In this document: positions 34,731-44,065 of the stretch, in pieces
Numbering within the stretch: position 1 is the stretch's first letter
Layout of the letters: every line of letters begins with the position of its first letter
Source of the DNA: Bacteroidota bacterium
GTDB lineage: Bacteria > Bacteroidota > Bacteroidia > B-17B0 > Aurantibacillaceae
DNA: 55,105 nt
Reading direction: 5' to 3'
Assembly (NCBI GenBank): GCA_018267475.1
Contig: JAFDYI010000021.1
Span: 1 to 55,105 of the forward strand
The notes under the pieces: generated by a model
The model's input: the letters and a program-made list of their open reading frames with translations, nothing else
The model's database searches: none
Told to the model about the DNA's origin: nothing
Program-made: the position numbers and the translations under genes

Positions 34731-37700
34731 TTATTTTTCAATGGTATTAAAATACTCATTTACTTTTTGGCGGTAGTAGGGCGTCATATCTGGCGGTATG
34801 GTTTTTAGCAGTTCGGTTTCTTTTTCTTTTATTTTTTGATACTCTAAAAAAACAGCGGGGTTGGTGTAGTCTTGGTTTTTGGCTTCGTTGCTTTTTCTTT
34901 TTTCATCTTGCTCTTGTTCGCGTTCTGCTTTTTCACTTTCCAAAAGTTTAGTCATAATTTCTTGTTGTCTTTTAATGGTTTCTTGGGTAATGCGTTTGTT
35001 TACTAAGTCGGTTTCGGTTTCTTCCATTTTGTTTAAGATGTCGCCACCGGGTTGCGAGCCCCCGTTTTCTTTTTTCATTTTTTGCAAGGCTTCTTGCATG
35101 CTACGTCTTAGGGCTTCTTGTTCGGCCGCCATTTTGGCTAAACTTTCGCTCATGCCGGGTGTATTGCCGTAGGGGTTTCCTCCTTGCCCGTTGGGTTGCC
35201 CGGGCTTATCACCGGGTTTTTTGCCTCCTTGTTGTTGCCCTTGTTCCAGCATTTTTTTCATTTGTTCTATTTGTTTGTTTAGTTGTTCTTGCATTTTGCG
35301 CATGCTGCTCATGCTGGGGCTGGAGTTGTTGCTGGGTTTTTGCCCTTTACCGGGTTTTTTACAAGAATTGCTTCCTCCCGATTTTTGATTTTTCTGCGCT
35401 TTCATTTGCGCTTGCATTTGTTCTAAGGATTCGTTTAGCATAAGAGCTAAATTGTTTACAGAAGTCATGGCACTTCGGGTTCGTATTTGTGCTTCTCCGC
35501 TGTTGCGTTCTTCTAAGGCCGATAATGATTTTTTCATGTTCATTTTTACCGCGCTTATTTCACGGTTTATGTGTGCCGATACTTTTGGGTTTCTTTTACT
35601 TAAAGCAAATAGGCTGTCTTCTATCATTTTGCTGTCGTCTTGTAATTTTTTTTGCGTTTGGGCCAAGCTGGTATAGCGTGGGTCGTTGGTTTTTGTTTTT
35701 TTTATGTTGTTGTTTAAGTCTTCTAACGAAAAAGAAACGTAAAGCAGGTTTTTCATTATTTGCCGCAACGCTTCCGTGTCTTCTCCTTCTTGTTCCTCTT
35801 GCATTTGTTCTGCTGCTTGTTGCATTTTATCGCTCATTTGTTGCATTTGTTCTGCTGCCTGTTGCTGTGGTTTCGAAGCTCCTTTTTGGTTGTTTTTTTG
35901 AAGTTGCTCGGTAGCATTTTGTTGCTGTTGCGATGCGTTTTGTTCTTGTTGTTTGGTGTCGGGTAGGGGCAATTGATTTTCTAAGCTTTGGTTGAGCTCT
36001 TGCATTTTTTGGATGTCTTTTTTTATATCTTCAAAACTTTTGTTCAATTCATTTTGTTTCTCTAAAGCGGTTTTGTTTTTATCTTCTTTGTTTTCCCCAT
36101 TTTTTTGTTCAGCATTTTTGTTATCTGATTTGGTGTCTTCCTTTTTTTTGTCGTTAGCTTTATTGTTTTCGTTTTTTGGGTTATCGTTTTTATTATTGTC
36201 TTTTGTTTTTTCAGAATTGTTTTTTTTGTTTTCGGTTTCTTGGCTTAGTTGTTCTTGTTTTTGCGCTAATTCTTTTAGTTTATCGGCTGTTTTTTCTAAT
36301 TTTTCTTGCACTTGCATTTGTTTAAATTGCTCTAAAGTTCGGTCTAATTCTTTTTCAATGTCTTTGTTTTGCAAATCCATTTTTTCTAAGGTTTCTTGCA
36401 CTTTATTTTTGTCCATTTTATCCATTAGTTTTTGTAACTCATCAAATGCTTTTTTCATTTCAGGAGTCATGATTTCGTTTAGCAGTTTTTCAAGCTGTTG
36501 TTGTTTTTCTAATAGATTTTCGTTGGGTTGTTGGTATTTGTTTTGTTCTTGATTGTTTTGCTCGTTTTTTTGATTTAGTTCGTTTATTTTTTTCTCCAGT
36601 TCTTTTTGGTTTTTCATGAGTTTTTCTAACTGTTTTTTTTCATCATAAGTTAATTGTTTTTTTTCTAAAATCTTTTTGTTTAAGTCGGCTATTTCTTTTT
36701 GAAGTTCTTTGCTTTTTTTCAAACTTTCCTCCAAGTCTTTTTCTAGTTGATGGTTGTTTTGTTCGTTTTGTTTTTCTAAATCTTCAAGGGTAGGGGCTTT
36801 AAAAACGGCTATATTTGTTTTACTTGATTTTGCACCGTGCACTCCGTCGTTATCCCATATTTCAAAATAGTATTCCACTTTATCGCCCGGCTGCAAATTC
36901 ATTTTTGCTATGTCTATATAATGCACAAAAGGCTGCGTGCTTTGATTGACTTGCAGGGGCATAGAATAATGCTGTTCTTCCTCATTTTTGCTTTCTTTGG
37001 CAGTATATATTTTGTATTTAAAATCAAAACGACTAAAGCCATAATCGTCTTTTATATTACCCGAAAAATAAATCACATCGGTTCGCAAAGAATCTGTTTT
37101 TTCGTGCATCTCTATTGTAGGGTAGGTATCGGGTATTACATTGATAGTGTACGGAATAGAATCGGATTGAGGCACCATTTTGTTGTGTGTACTAATGTTG
37201 TACATAGCGCTTTGCATAAAACGTTTGCTGAACAAAAATTTATTTTCTGCTTGTGGTTTTAGGTTGATAGAGGAGTCCATAAAGCGCAGCCAAATACCAT
37301 CGCTGTTTTTTGTGTTAAACGTCCAGGTTATTTGTGTGCCTTGTGGCACCAACATATCGCCGGTGTTGTTTATTGTTTCGCCTTTTTTGTGCAGATAGGC
37401 GGGGTATTTTAGTGAAGCTTCAAAACCTAAAAGAGTAGGTTTGGGTAGAACCGTAAGAGTATATATTTTTGAACGAAACCCGCCGCCCGATAGTTGAAAA
37501 TCTATATTTTGTTGCACATTTTTAAAAACGTAACGATGTATTTCTTTTTGTTTATCCAACTTAAATTCGTTTCCATTTATTAACACAAAAACTTCGGAGG
37601 GAATTTCACTTCCATTTATTTTTACGTTTAACTCAAAATCTTGCTGCTGTATGGCTTGTAGGTTTTTATTTTCAATATTAAATTGAAAGGGGGCTTCTTT

Positions 37701-38279
37701 TTCGAAATAGGTATTGTAGTGAATGAGGCGCGTAGTACCGGTGCCTAAAATTTTTTTATTTACAATTAAAATAGCGAGCAACAAAACAAAAGGTATGAGG
37801 GCGTATTTTATGTGTTTTCGGTTTTCACTTAAATCTATTGCTGCTGTGAAAGGAACGGGCTTTAGTTCCATAGTTTTTTGATGAATGCTGGCTTGCAGCA
37901 ATTCCAGCGAGGCGTGTTGGTTTGTTTCAGATTGCAGTTGCAGCACGTTCAGCACTTTATCTTGCACGTTACTAAAATGATTTCCTATAATTTTTGCTGC
38001 TTGCTGATAGCTTATAATAGCTCCAAAACTATTTAGTTTTAGTAAGGGAATGGCAATGTATTTTCCTAAAACAAACAAGCTGCTGCCCAAAAAGCTATAA
38101 AATAAAAAAGCGCGTATATAGCTGTTAAATTCAGCAAAATACTCCAACACACTTACGCTTAGATAAAACAGCAGCAGCAACCCAGCAGCATACAGCAGGC
38201 CTTTTATGAGTTGGTTTTTGTAATACTTGCGTATAAACTCATCTAGCTTTTGTAAAAGGATATTCTCGTCTGGAGTCAT
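34731..38279 (-). CDS. DUF4175 family membrane-anchored coiled-coil protein
   Basis: A 1182-residue protein of the Bacteroidota DUF4175 family. The N-terminus has membrane segments at about 23-43 and 51-72 and a third near 160-176. An Ig-like beta-rich region (~180-500) follows, then a very long Glu/Lys/Gln/Asn-rich coiled coil (~505-1000) and a Gln/Gly/Pro-rich region near the end. The function is unknown; the architecture suggests a periplasmic or envelope scaffold. It is divergent from the MCE gene, with a TACTTTTA box at 38293-38300 as a likely promoter. The low-complexity composition produces long spurious ORFs on the opposite strand. Confidence 0.85.
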   Translation of the reverse strand: MTPDENILLQKLDEFIRKYYKNQLIKGLLYAAGLLLLFYLSVSVLEYFAEFNSYIRAFLFYSFLGSSLFVLGKYIAIPLLKLNSFGAIISYQQAAKIIGNHFSNVQDKVLNVLQLQSETNQHASLELLQASIHQKTMELKPVPFTAAIDLSENRKHIKYALIPFVLLLAILIVNKKILGTGTTRLIHYNTYFEKEAPFQFNIENKNLQAIQQQDFELNVKINGSEIPSEVFVLINGNEFKLDKQKEIHRYVFKNVQQNIDFQLSGGGFRSKIYTLTVLPKPTLLGFEASLKYPAYLHKKGETINNTGDMLVPQGTQITWTFNTKNSDGIWLRFMDSSINLKPQAENKFLFSKRFMQSAMYNISTHNKMVPQSDSIPYTINVIPDTYPTIEMHEKTDSLRTDVIYFSGNIKDDYGFSRFDFKYKIYTAKESKNEEEQHYSMPLQVNQSTQPFVHYIDIAKMNLQPGDKVEYYFEIWDNDGVHGAKSSKTNIAVFKAPTLEDLEKQNEQNNHQLEKDLEESLKKSKELQKEIADLNKKILEKKQLTYDEKKQLEKLMKNQKELEKKINELNQKNEQNNQEQNKYQQPNENLLEKQQQLEKLLNEIMTPEMKKAFDELQKLMDKMDKNKVQETLEKMDLQNKDIEKELDRTLEQFKQMQVQEKLEKTADKLKELAQKQEQLSQETENKKNNSEKTKDNNKNDNPKNENNKANDKKKEDTKSDNKNAEQKNGENKEDKNKTALEKQNELNKSFEDIKKDIQKMQELNQSLENQLPLPDTKQQEQNASQQQQNATEQLQKNNQKGASKPQQQAAEQMQQMSDKMQQAAEQMQEEQEGEDTEALRQIMKNLLYVSFSLEDLNNNIKKTKTNDPRYTSLAQTQKKLQDDSKMIEDSLFALSKRNPKVSAHINREISAVKMNMKKSLSALEERNSGEAQIRTRSAMTSVNNLALMLNESLEQMQAQMKAQKNQKSGGSNSCKKPGKGQKPSNNSSPSMSSMRKMQEQLNKQIEQMKKMLEQGQQQGGKKPGDKPGQPNGQGGNPYGNTPGMSESLAKMAAEQEALRRSMQEALQKMKKENGGSQPGGDILNKMEETETDLVNKRITQETIKRQQEIMTKLLESEKAEREQEQDEKRKSNEAKNQDYTNPAVFLEYQKIKEKETELLKTIPPDMTPYYRQKVNEYFNTIEK

Positions 38280-38334
38280 AAATATGGAACGCTAAAAGTA
38301 GTAAATAATTGTGATTTTTTTGTAAAAAAAATGC

Positions 38335-38342
38335 TAATTTTG
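38335..38342 (+). promoter_or_regulatory. -7 box TAATTTTG of the MCE gene
   Basis: An exact TAnnTTTG match with 6 nt before the ATG at 38349; leaderless or nearly so. It excludes the in-frame ATG at 38331. Confidence 0.62.
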
Positions 38343-38348
38343 TTGGCT

Positions 38349-39353
38349 ATGAATTTTAGTAAAGAAACCAAAACCGGTATAGTGGTAGTGGTCGCCATTT
38401 TTATTGTAATATATGGCTTTAATTTTTTAAGCGGTATTGACTTATTCAAAAAAAGCAATACTATTTACGCTGTATATAGCAAAACTGATGGTTTGATGGA
38501 GGCAAACCCGGTGCTCATAAATGGTGTAAAGGTAGGGCAAGTACAAAAAACCAATTTAATGCAGTACCAAGGAGAATACAAAGTATTGGTTACTATGATA
38601 TTGTCTAACAAAAAATTACAAATACCTAAGGGAAGCGTTGCTAAACTCATATCTTCCGATTTATTGGGCTCTAAAGCTATTGATATAAAAATACTACCCA
38701 ACAGCAACGATTTTATACACGATGAAGACACTCTAAAAGGAGATGTAGAAGACGATTTAAAAACTTCGGTAGATAAGCGCCTTACTCCCTTGCAAAAAAA
38801 AGCCGAAAGTCTTATTTCTTCTATTGACTCGGTAATGCAAGTAGTGCAGGCTGTTTTGAATGAAAACGTACGGAAAAATTTAATAGCCTCTTTTGATAAC
38901 CTGCACAACTCGCTTATTTCATTGCAGCATGCCTCCTCCAGCTTAGATGGTATTATGAGCGGCGAAAAAGCCACTATAGCCCAAATTCTTCGTAAGGTAG
39001 AATCCTTGGCCTCAAACCTTGAAAAAAACAATGGTAAAATAACCAATATACTCAGCAATTTTTCTACGCTTAGCGATAGCTTAGCAAAAGCCAACATCAA
39101 AAATACGATAGAACACGCCAACATGGCCATTGCACAAGCCAATACCATGCTGGAAAACATCAATAGCGGCAAAGGCACCTTAGGAAAACTGATAAAAAAC
39201 GACTCTATTTACAACAACCTAAATCGCGCCAGCGATGATTTGGATAAGCTTTTAGTAGATTTGAAAGAACATCCGAAACGCTATGTAAGCATATCGGTGT
39301 TTGGTGGAAAAGACAAGTCTAAAAAGAAAGATAAAAAAAATAAAGTAAAATAG
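38349..39353 (+). CDS. MCE/MlaD-domain lipid-transport protein
   Basis: A 334-residue inner-membrane-anchored MCE protein, the periplasmic substrate-binding part of lipid transporters such as Mla. A membrane segment spans ~9-27 (TGIVVVVAIFIVIYGF). The MCE domain is at ~33-115 (YAVYSKTDGLMEANPVLING, then VKVGQV and DLLGSKAIDI). The rest is a helical stretch (~130-320) expected to form the oligomeric tube or stalk, followed by a lysine-rich tail. The permease and ATPase genes are not in this window. It starts a five-gene plus-strand run; the Fe-S gene follows after 6 bp. Confidence 0.9.
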   Translation: MNFSKETKTGIVVVVAIFIVIYGFNFLSGIDLFKKSNTIYAVYSKTDGLMEANPVLINGVKVGQVQKTNLMQYQGEYKVLVTMILSNKKLQIPKGSVAKLISSDLLGSKAIDIKILPNSNDFIHDEDTLKGDVEDDLKTSVDKRLTPLQKKAESLISSIDSVMQVVQAVLNENVRKNLIASFDNLHNSLISLQHASSSLDGIMSGEKATIAQILRKVESLASNLEKNNGKITNILSNFSTLSDSLAKANIKNTIEHANMAIAQANTMLENINSGKGTLGKLIKNDSIYNNLNRASDDLDKLLVDLKEHPKRYVSISVFGGKDKSKKKDKKNKVK

Positions 39354-39359
39354 CCTTAC

Positions 39360-40667
39360 ATGATTTCAACTATTGTATTTGTTTTATTAGCAACAGCAAG
39401 CACTTCCTTCTTTATATGGAATATAAAAAAAGTGCGACGCAACATCTTGTTAGGTAAAGAGGTTGACCTAAGCGACAACCCCTCTAAACGCCTAAATACC
39501 ATGTTGCGCGTAGCTTTTGGGCAAACAAAAATGGCGGCTCGTCCGGTGCCTTTTATCTTGCACTTATTTGTATATGTGGGCTTTGTGCTCATCAATATAG
39601 AAGTAATGGAAATGTTGGTAGATGGCTTGTTTCATACCCACCGCGCTTTTTCATTTTTAGGTTCATTTTATAATTTCTTAATAGGTTTTTTTGAAATCCT
39701 TGCCTTTTTAGTAACCTTTGGTTGTGCTGTCTTTTTAATTAGAAGAAATGCAGTACACGTAAAACGCCTGGTAATGAAAGAGCTAAATGGCTGGCCTAAA
39801 ATGGACGCCAACATTATCCTTTGCTCCGAAATTATTTTGATGAGTGCTTTATTTATTATGAATGCCTGCGATCAAACTTTGCAAGCAAGAGGAGCTGAAC
39901 ACTATATAAAAGCAGGAAGCTTTCCTATTTCGCAATTTATAGCACCCTTTTTTAGCGGAATGAGCAATGGAAGTCTTGAGTTTATTGAACGTTTCTGCTG
40001 GTGGTTGCACATCATCGGTATTTTTGGTTTTTTAAATTACTTACCCTATTCCAAACACTTTCATATTTTGTTAGCTTTCCCCAACACATACTATTCCAAC
40101 CTAAATGCTAAAGGAAAATTCAATAATTTAGATAGCGTTACCGATGTGGTAAAACCCAATTTTGATCCCAGCTACCAACCCACAAGCGATCCCAACAACC
40201 CACAACGCTTTGGCGCCAAAGATGTATTTGATTTAACCTGGAAACAATTATTAGATAGCTATACCTGTACCGAATGCGGCCGTTGTACTTCTTCTTGTCC
40301 GCAAAACATAACGGGCAAGCTTTTGTCGCCCCGTAAAATAATGATGGATACGCGCGACCGCCTTACCGAAGTGGGAAAAAATATAGATGCCAACGGCGGT
40401 ACTTTTGTTGATGATGGTAAATCTTTATTAGGCGATTACATCACTGCGGAAGAAATTTGGGCTTGCAACACCTGCAACGCCTGTGTGCAAGAGTGCCCTG
40501 TAAATATCGATCCGCTATCTATCATTGTTGATTTGCGCCGCTATTTAATTATGGAACAAAGTGCAGCCCCTACGGAGTTAAACGGCATGTTTACCAATTT
40601 AGAAAACAACGGGGCACCCTGGCAATTTTCTCCTGCTGATAGAGCTAACTGGGTTAATGAACAATAA
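39360..40667 (+). CDS. Membrane (Fe-S)-binding oxidoreductase subunit, HdrC/HdrE-like
   Basis: A 435-residue protein. The N-terminal ~240 residues hold about five to six membrane segments. The C-terminal half has two [4Fe-4S] ferredoxin motifs: CTECGRCTSSCP starting at Cys303 and CNTCNACVQECP starting at Cys369. This layout resembles fused HdrE/HdrC-type subunits that pass electrons between the quinone pool and a CCG-domain partner. The partner is encoded 490 bp downstream, after an unrelated gene. The physiological substrate is unknown. Confidence 0.85.
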   Translation: MISTIVFVLLATASTSFFIWNIKKVRRNILLGKEVDLSDNPSKRLNTMLRVAFGQTKMAARPVPFILHLFVYVGFVLINIEVMEMLVDGLFHTHRAFSFLGSFYNFLIGFFEILAFLVTFGCAVFLIRRNAVHVKRLVMKELNGWPKMDANIILCSEIILMSALFIMNACDQTLQARGAEHYIKAGSFPISQFIAPFFSGMSNGSLEFIERFCWWLHIIGIFGFLNYLPYSKHFHILLAFPNTYYSNLNAKGKFNNLDSVTDVVKPNFDPSYQPTSDPNNPQRFGAKDVFDLTWKQLLDSYTCTECGRCTSSCPQNITGKLLSPRKIMMDTRDRLTEVGKNIDANGGTFVDDGKSLLGDYITAEEIWACNTCNACVQECPVNIDPLSIIVDLRRYLIMEQSAAPTELNGMFTNLENNGAPWQFSPADRANWVNEQ

Positions 40668-40676
40668 AATTTTACG

Positions 40677-41141
40677 ATGGAAACGGTAAAACAAATTATT
40701 TTAATAATAGGAGGCTTAGTTGGCACAATAAGTTTGCCGATAGGCTTGTATCAATATCATCGTCAGCAAAAATTCAAACGATTACAAAACTTGAGTTTTA
40801 TATGGCGTAAGTTTATTGATAGCCAAGAACTTTTAGAATTATTCGATTTGATGAACAGTGAAAAAATAGAAGAATTTTCTAAACAAGAATATAGCAAATC
40901 CAAACTAAAATACCTTGCTTTATTAGAGGAAGTAGCTCTTTTTGTGAAAGAATTTGAAGTAGATAAAGAATACGCTTCGTATCTTTTTTACTGGCATTTT
41001 TATTTTGTTTTTAATGAAAAAGAAGCATTCCGTAAAGCCTTTTGGAACCATATAGATGAGTTACGTGATGTAGATGCTTCCAACTCTCATTGGGAAATTT
41101 CGAAACAATTTGCAAAAGGCTGCAAAAAAATACACCAATAA
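40677..41141 (+). CDS. Single-span membrane protein of unknown function
   Basis: A 154-residue protein with one N-terminal membrane segment (~5-24, IILIIGGLVGTISLPIGLYQ) and a helical cytoplasmic domain (~28-154). The stretch LKYLALLEEVALFVKEFEVD and the following aromatic segment recall small DUF4760-like proteins; this is a weak similarity judged by eye. It sits between the two subunits of the Fe-S oxidoreductase, 9 bp after the first and 15 bp before the second, and should be co-transcribed with them. It has no iron-sulfur or redox motif. Confidence 0.75.
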   Translation: METVKQIILIIGGLVGTISLPIGLYQYHRQQKFKRLQNLSFIWRKFIDSQELLELFDLMNSEKIEEFSKQEYSKSKLKYLALLEEVALFVKEFEVDKEYASYLFYWHFYFVFNEKEAFRKAFWNHIDELRDVDASNSHWEISKQFAKGCKKIHQ

Positions 41142-41156
41142 AAAAATGGTACACTT

Positions 41157-41948
41157 ATGGATAACACAATACAAATAAAAACAATGGCTGAATTGGCCGC
41201 CAGTGGCGAGCAGCCCGATGTGCTTTTTTGGGTAGGCTGCGCCGGCAGCTTTGACGATAGGGCTAAAAAAATTACGCGCGCTATTGTACGCATATTAGAC
41301 CATGTAAAAATAAAATTCGCTATTTTGGGTATGGAAGAGTCTTGTACCGGAGACCCCGCCAAAAGAGCCGGAAATGAGTTTTTGTTTCAAATGCAGGCTA
41401 TGCAAAACATTACTACGCTTAATAATTACAATATAAAAAAAATTGTTACCGGCTGTCCGCATTGCTTTAATACGATAAAAAACGAATATCCTTCTTTGGG
41501 CGGCAGTTATGAAGTAATACACCATACCCAATTAGTACAACAACTCATAAGCGAGGGCAAACTAACGGTACAAGGGGGCGCCTTTAAAGGAAAAAAAATT
41601 GTGTATCACGATCCCTGCTATTTGGGTAGAGCTAATGATGTGTATGAGGCCCCTCGCGATGTTATAAAAAGTTTAGACGCTGATTTGTCGGAAATGAAAC
41701 GCAGCCGTGAAAAAGGTTTGTGCTGTGGGGCAGGTGGAGCACAAATGTTTAAAGAAGCCGAAAAAGGTACTAAAGAGGTAAACGTAGAGCGTGCCGAAGA
41801 GGCTTTGGCAGAAACACCTGATGTGATTGCAGTAGGTTGCCCCTTTTGCAACACAATGATGACAGATGGAGTAAAACATTTTAATAAAGAACAGCAAACA
41901 AAAGTGTTAGATGTAGCCGAGTTGGTGGTGCAAGCCAATAATTTATAA
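41157..41948 (+). CDS. CCG-domain (Fe-S) oxidoreductase subunit, HdrB-like
   Basis: A 263-residue soluble subunit with two cysteine-rich CCG domains of the HdrB/GlpC/LutA type. The visible motifs are VLFWVGCAGSFD, GMEESCTGDPAKR, IVTGCPHCFNTIKNEYP, YHDPCYLGRAN, EKGLCCGAGGAQMF and AVGCPFCNTMM. In the family these cysteines bind an unusual [4Fe-4S] cluster that handles thiol or organic-acid redox chemistry. It should work with the membrane Fe-S subunit encoded at 39360-40667. Confidence 0.9.
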   Translation: MDNTIQIKTMAELAASGEQPDVLFWVGCAGSFDDRAKKITRAIVRILDHVKIKFAILGMEESCTGDPAKRAGNEFLFQMQAMQNITTLNNYNIKKIVTGCPHCFNTIKNEYPSLGGSYEVIHHTQLVQQLISEGKLTVQGGAFKGKKIVYHDPCYLGRANDVYEAPRDVIKSLDADLSEMKRSREKGLCCGAGGAQMFKEAEKGTKEVNVERAEEALAETPDVIAVGCPFCNTMMTDGVKHFNKEQQTKVLDVAELVVQANNL

Positions 41949-41981
41949 AGCAAAAAACGATTTTAACAACAACAAATAAAA

Positions 41982-43769
41982 ATGAAAAGAAAAATTTCAT
42001 TAGAAGAAATACTTATACATATTTTTTCTTGGCTTATCATATTGATTGCAGGATACTTTTATTTAGAACGAACCCTTCCTTTTGATGCCGCTTTTTATTC
42101 GTTTCGTATAACGGAAACAAAGTGGTTTTGTATAGATAATTACCGCTATGGCGTACAGCATACGCAACTGTTGCCTTTGTTGCTTATGATAATGGGTTGC
42201 TCATTAAAAACTTTTTTAATATCGTACTCTGTATCTTTTGCCCTTTGTAATTACATCATCGCACTTATTATCCTGTATGGCTACAAAAACAGCAAACTAG
42301 CTTTGGGCTTGGTATTAGCAAGTGTGCTGGCCTATATGTATAAATTTTTCTACCCTGTTTCAGAAATTCATTCTATCACCGCTCCTCTTTTTTTGTTTGC
42401 GGCACATGTATTTCATTATCCCAACAAAAAAAATAATTTTATGTATTTTTTTATTACGGCTGTAATCATTACTTGGACCTTATTTATTCATGTTATTAGT
42501 GTTATTCCGGCGCTGTATGTTTTGGCGTATTACTATGCTTATACCAAAAAATTAAAAGAAAACGCGCCCATTCTTGTTTTTGCTTCTGCGTATTGGGTAC
42601 TTGTTTTTTGGTTGTCAAAAACATTTTTAACAACAAAATACCTTGCTAGCAAAATGATAGGTTTAAAAGAACTGGTACAATTTATTAAAAACCCTAACGA
42701 GGCTTTTGGCTACATGTATTTTAAAGAAGAATTTTTAATGAATTATTTGCCATTAGAAATTTTAATTTTATGCTGCTTGCTCTTTCTTTTGTTTAAAAAA
42801 GAGTGGCTTCAAGTTTTGGTTTTGGTAGCTTTTTTAATAGGCACTTGGTTTGTTATTATGGCATATAACTTACATCATGATGCGCCTATTGTATTGATGA
42901 ATTACTATGGATTGTTCGGTTTTTACTGCGCTTTTCCTTTTTGTGTTTATATTTTTGATTTTATATCTAAGAAAAAATTTGTCTTGGTTTATGCTGCTTT
43001 AATGGTTTCTTCGCTATGGGGCATTATTCGTTGTGGGGCTTTTTTTACCGACCATATAAATTATATTAAGCGAGTAACTGCTCAAACAAAAAATGCTAAA
43101 AACATAGTGTCATCAGCCAATATCCCTTGGGATTGCATTTGGGTTTCTTGGGATTTAAGTTTTGAAAGTTTGTTGGCATCTTCCATACAAAACCCTGCTT
43201 GTAGCAAAACTTTTTTTACCAGCGATACCGATTCCATCATTCATGGTTTTTACAACTCGCCCAATCCAAACGATTTTTATAATGTGTTTTTTTCGCCCCG
43301 CTGGTTCATGCCTCCTTTTCAAAACAGCAGGTATTATCAAATAGCCCCTTCTGGCTATCAATGGCTCAATACCCTGCAAGACTCTTCTTTTAATGAGCAA
43401 GAGTTATCTAAAAAAAATGTACTTATTTCTTCTGAAAAAAATACGGTATATCTTTTCAAAAACAGATTTAGGTTTATCCCTATTACGGTTACTAATAAAA
43501 ATAATTTTAAAATTCCTTCTATACCCAGTTATTTAAAACAAGTAAGACTTTCTTACCATGTGTATGATAGAAAAAATAAATTGCTTTTTCATGACGGAAG
43601 GCGCAGCACGTTGGAAAGTGATATTGAGCCCAATGGGAGTATTGAAACCGGCCTTTGCATAGATTGCTCGCAACTGAGGCGCGGCGTTTATTATATTGAT
43701 GCCGACGTAGTAGTAGAGGGCAGCCGTTGGTTAGGCATTAATCAACGAATAAAAATAGTATTGTTGTAG
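41982..43769 (+). CDS. Polytopic membrane protein of unknown function
   Basis: A 595-residue protein with about ten hydrophobic segments in residues ~12-360 and a soluble C-terminal part (~370-595). The layout resembles GT-C-type glycosyltransferases, with a membrane core and a C-terminal extracytoplasmic domain. No clear catalytic motif is visible, so this is a guess from shape only. The final segment is beta-rich (VRLSYHVYDRKNKL, GVYYIDADVVVEG). It follows the CCG-domain gene by 33 bp. Confidence 0.75.
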   Translation: MKRKISLEEILIHIFSWLIILIAGYFYLERTLPFDAAFYSFRITETKWFCIDNYRYGVQHTQLLPLLLMIMGCSLKTFLISYSVSFALCNYIIALIILYGYKNSKLALGLVLASVLAYMYKFFYPVSEIHSITAPLFLFAAHVFHYPNKKNNFMYFFITAVIITWTLFIHVISVIPALYVLAYYYAYTKKLKENAPILVFASAYWVLVFWLSKTFLTTKYLASKMIGLKELVQFIKNPNEAFGYMYFKEEFLMNYLPLEILILCCLLFLLFKKEWLQVLVLVAFLIGTWFVIMAYNLHHDAPIVLMNYYGLFGFYCAFPFCVYIFDFISKKKFVLVYAALMVSSLWGIIRCGAFFTDHINYIKRVTAQTKNAKNIVSSANIPWDCIWVSWDLSFESLLASSIQNPACSKTFFTSDTDSIIHGFYNSPNPNDFYNVFFSPRWFMPPFQNSRYYQIAPSGYQWLNTLQDSSFNEQELSKKNVLISSEKNTVYLFKNRFRFIPITVTNKNNFKIPSIPSYLKQVRLSYHVYDRKNKLLFHDGRRSTLESDIEPNGSIETGLCIDCSQLRRGVYYIDADVVVEGSRWLGINQRIKIVLL

Positions 43770-43777
43770 CCTTTTGT

Positions 43778-43966
43778 TTAATTTTTTGTTCCCAAAAAAG
43801 GTTCTGTGTGGCTTAATCGTATCACCTGCAGCGATTTTGAGTAATTCAAAATAGTTTGAATGGTGAAGTGGCTGGGGCCAAAGTCGTCGGCTAAAACGCT
43901 TATTTTTTTAGCTTTTTTAGTTTTGTGACGAGATGTTGATTCGGTTAAAGTAGTAGTTTTTATCAT
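43778..43966 (-). CDS. Small conserved-looking protein of unknown function
   Basis: A 62-residue protein with a basic, Thr/Ser-rich N-terminus (about 20 residues) and a compact domain ISVLADDFGPSHFTIQTIL followed by NYSKSLQVIRL. The second half looks like a short folded or helical peptide rather than random ORF. It converges on the large membrane protein gene (8-bp gap). No clear promoter box is seen upstream. Confidence 0.55.
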   Translation of the reverse strand: MIKTTTLTESTSRHKTKKAKKISVLADDFGPSHFTIQTILNYSKSLQVIRLSHTEPFLGTKN

Positions 43967-44065
43967 AGGCGTGTATTCATTTAATAAAGATGTTTATGTT
44001 TGTATAACGCCGTTTATTCTGTTTTATTGTGTAAAAACAAAAATGTTGAAAAAGACCGCCTTTTG

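Noticed and set aside
35489-36552. Long plus-strand ORFs (141 and 186 codons) opposite the DUF4175 gene
   Set aside because: They are antisense to a Lys/Glu/Gln-rich coiled coil, and their Ser/Phe/Leu-rich composition is the expected mirror of that region.
38465-39178. A 237-codon minus-strand ORF opposite the MCE gene
   Set aside because: The sense frame has clear MCE domain motifs and a promoter; the antisense frame is a compositional shadow.
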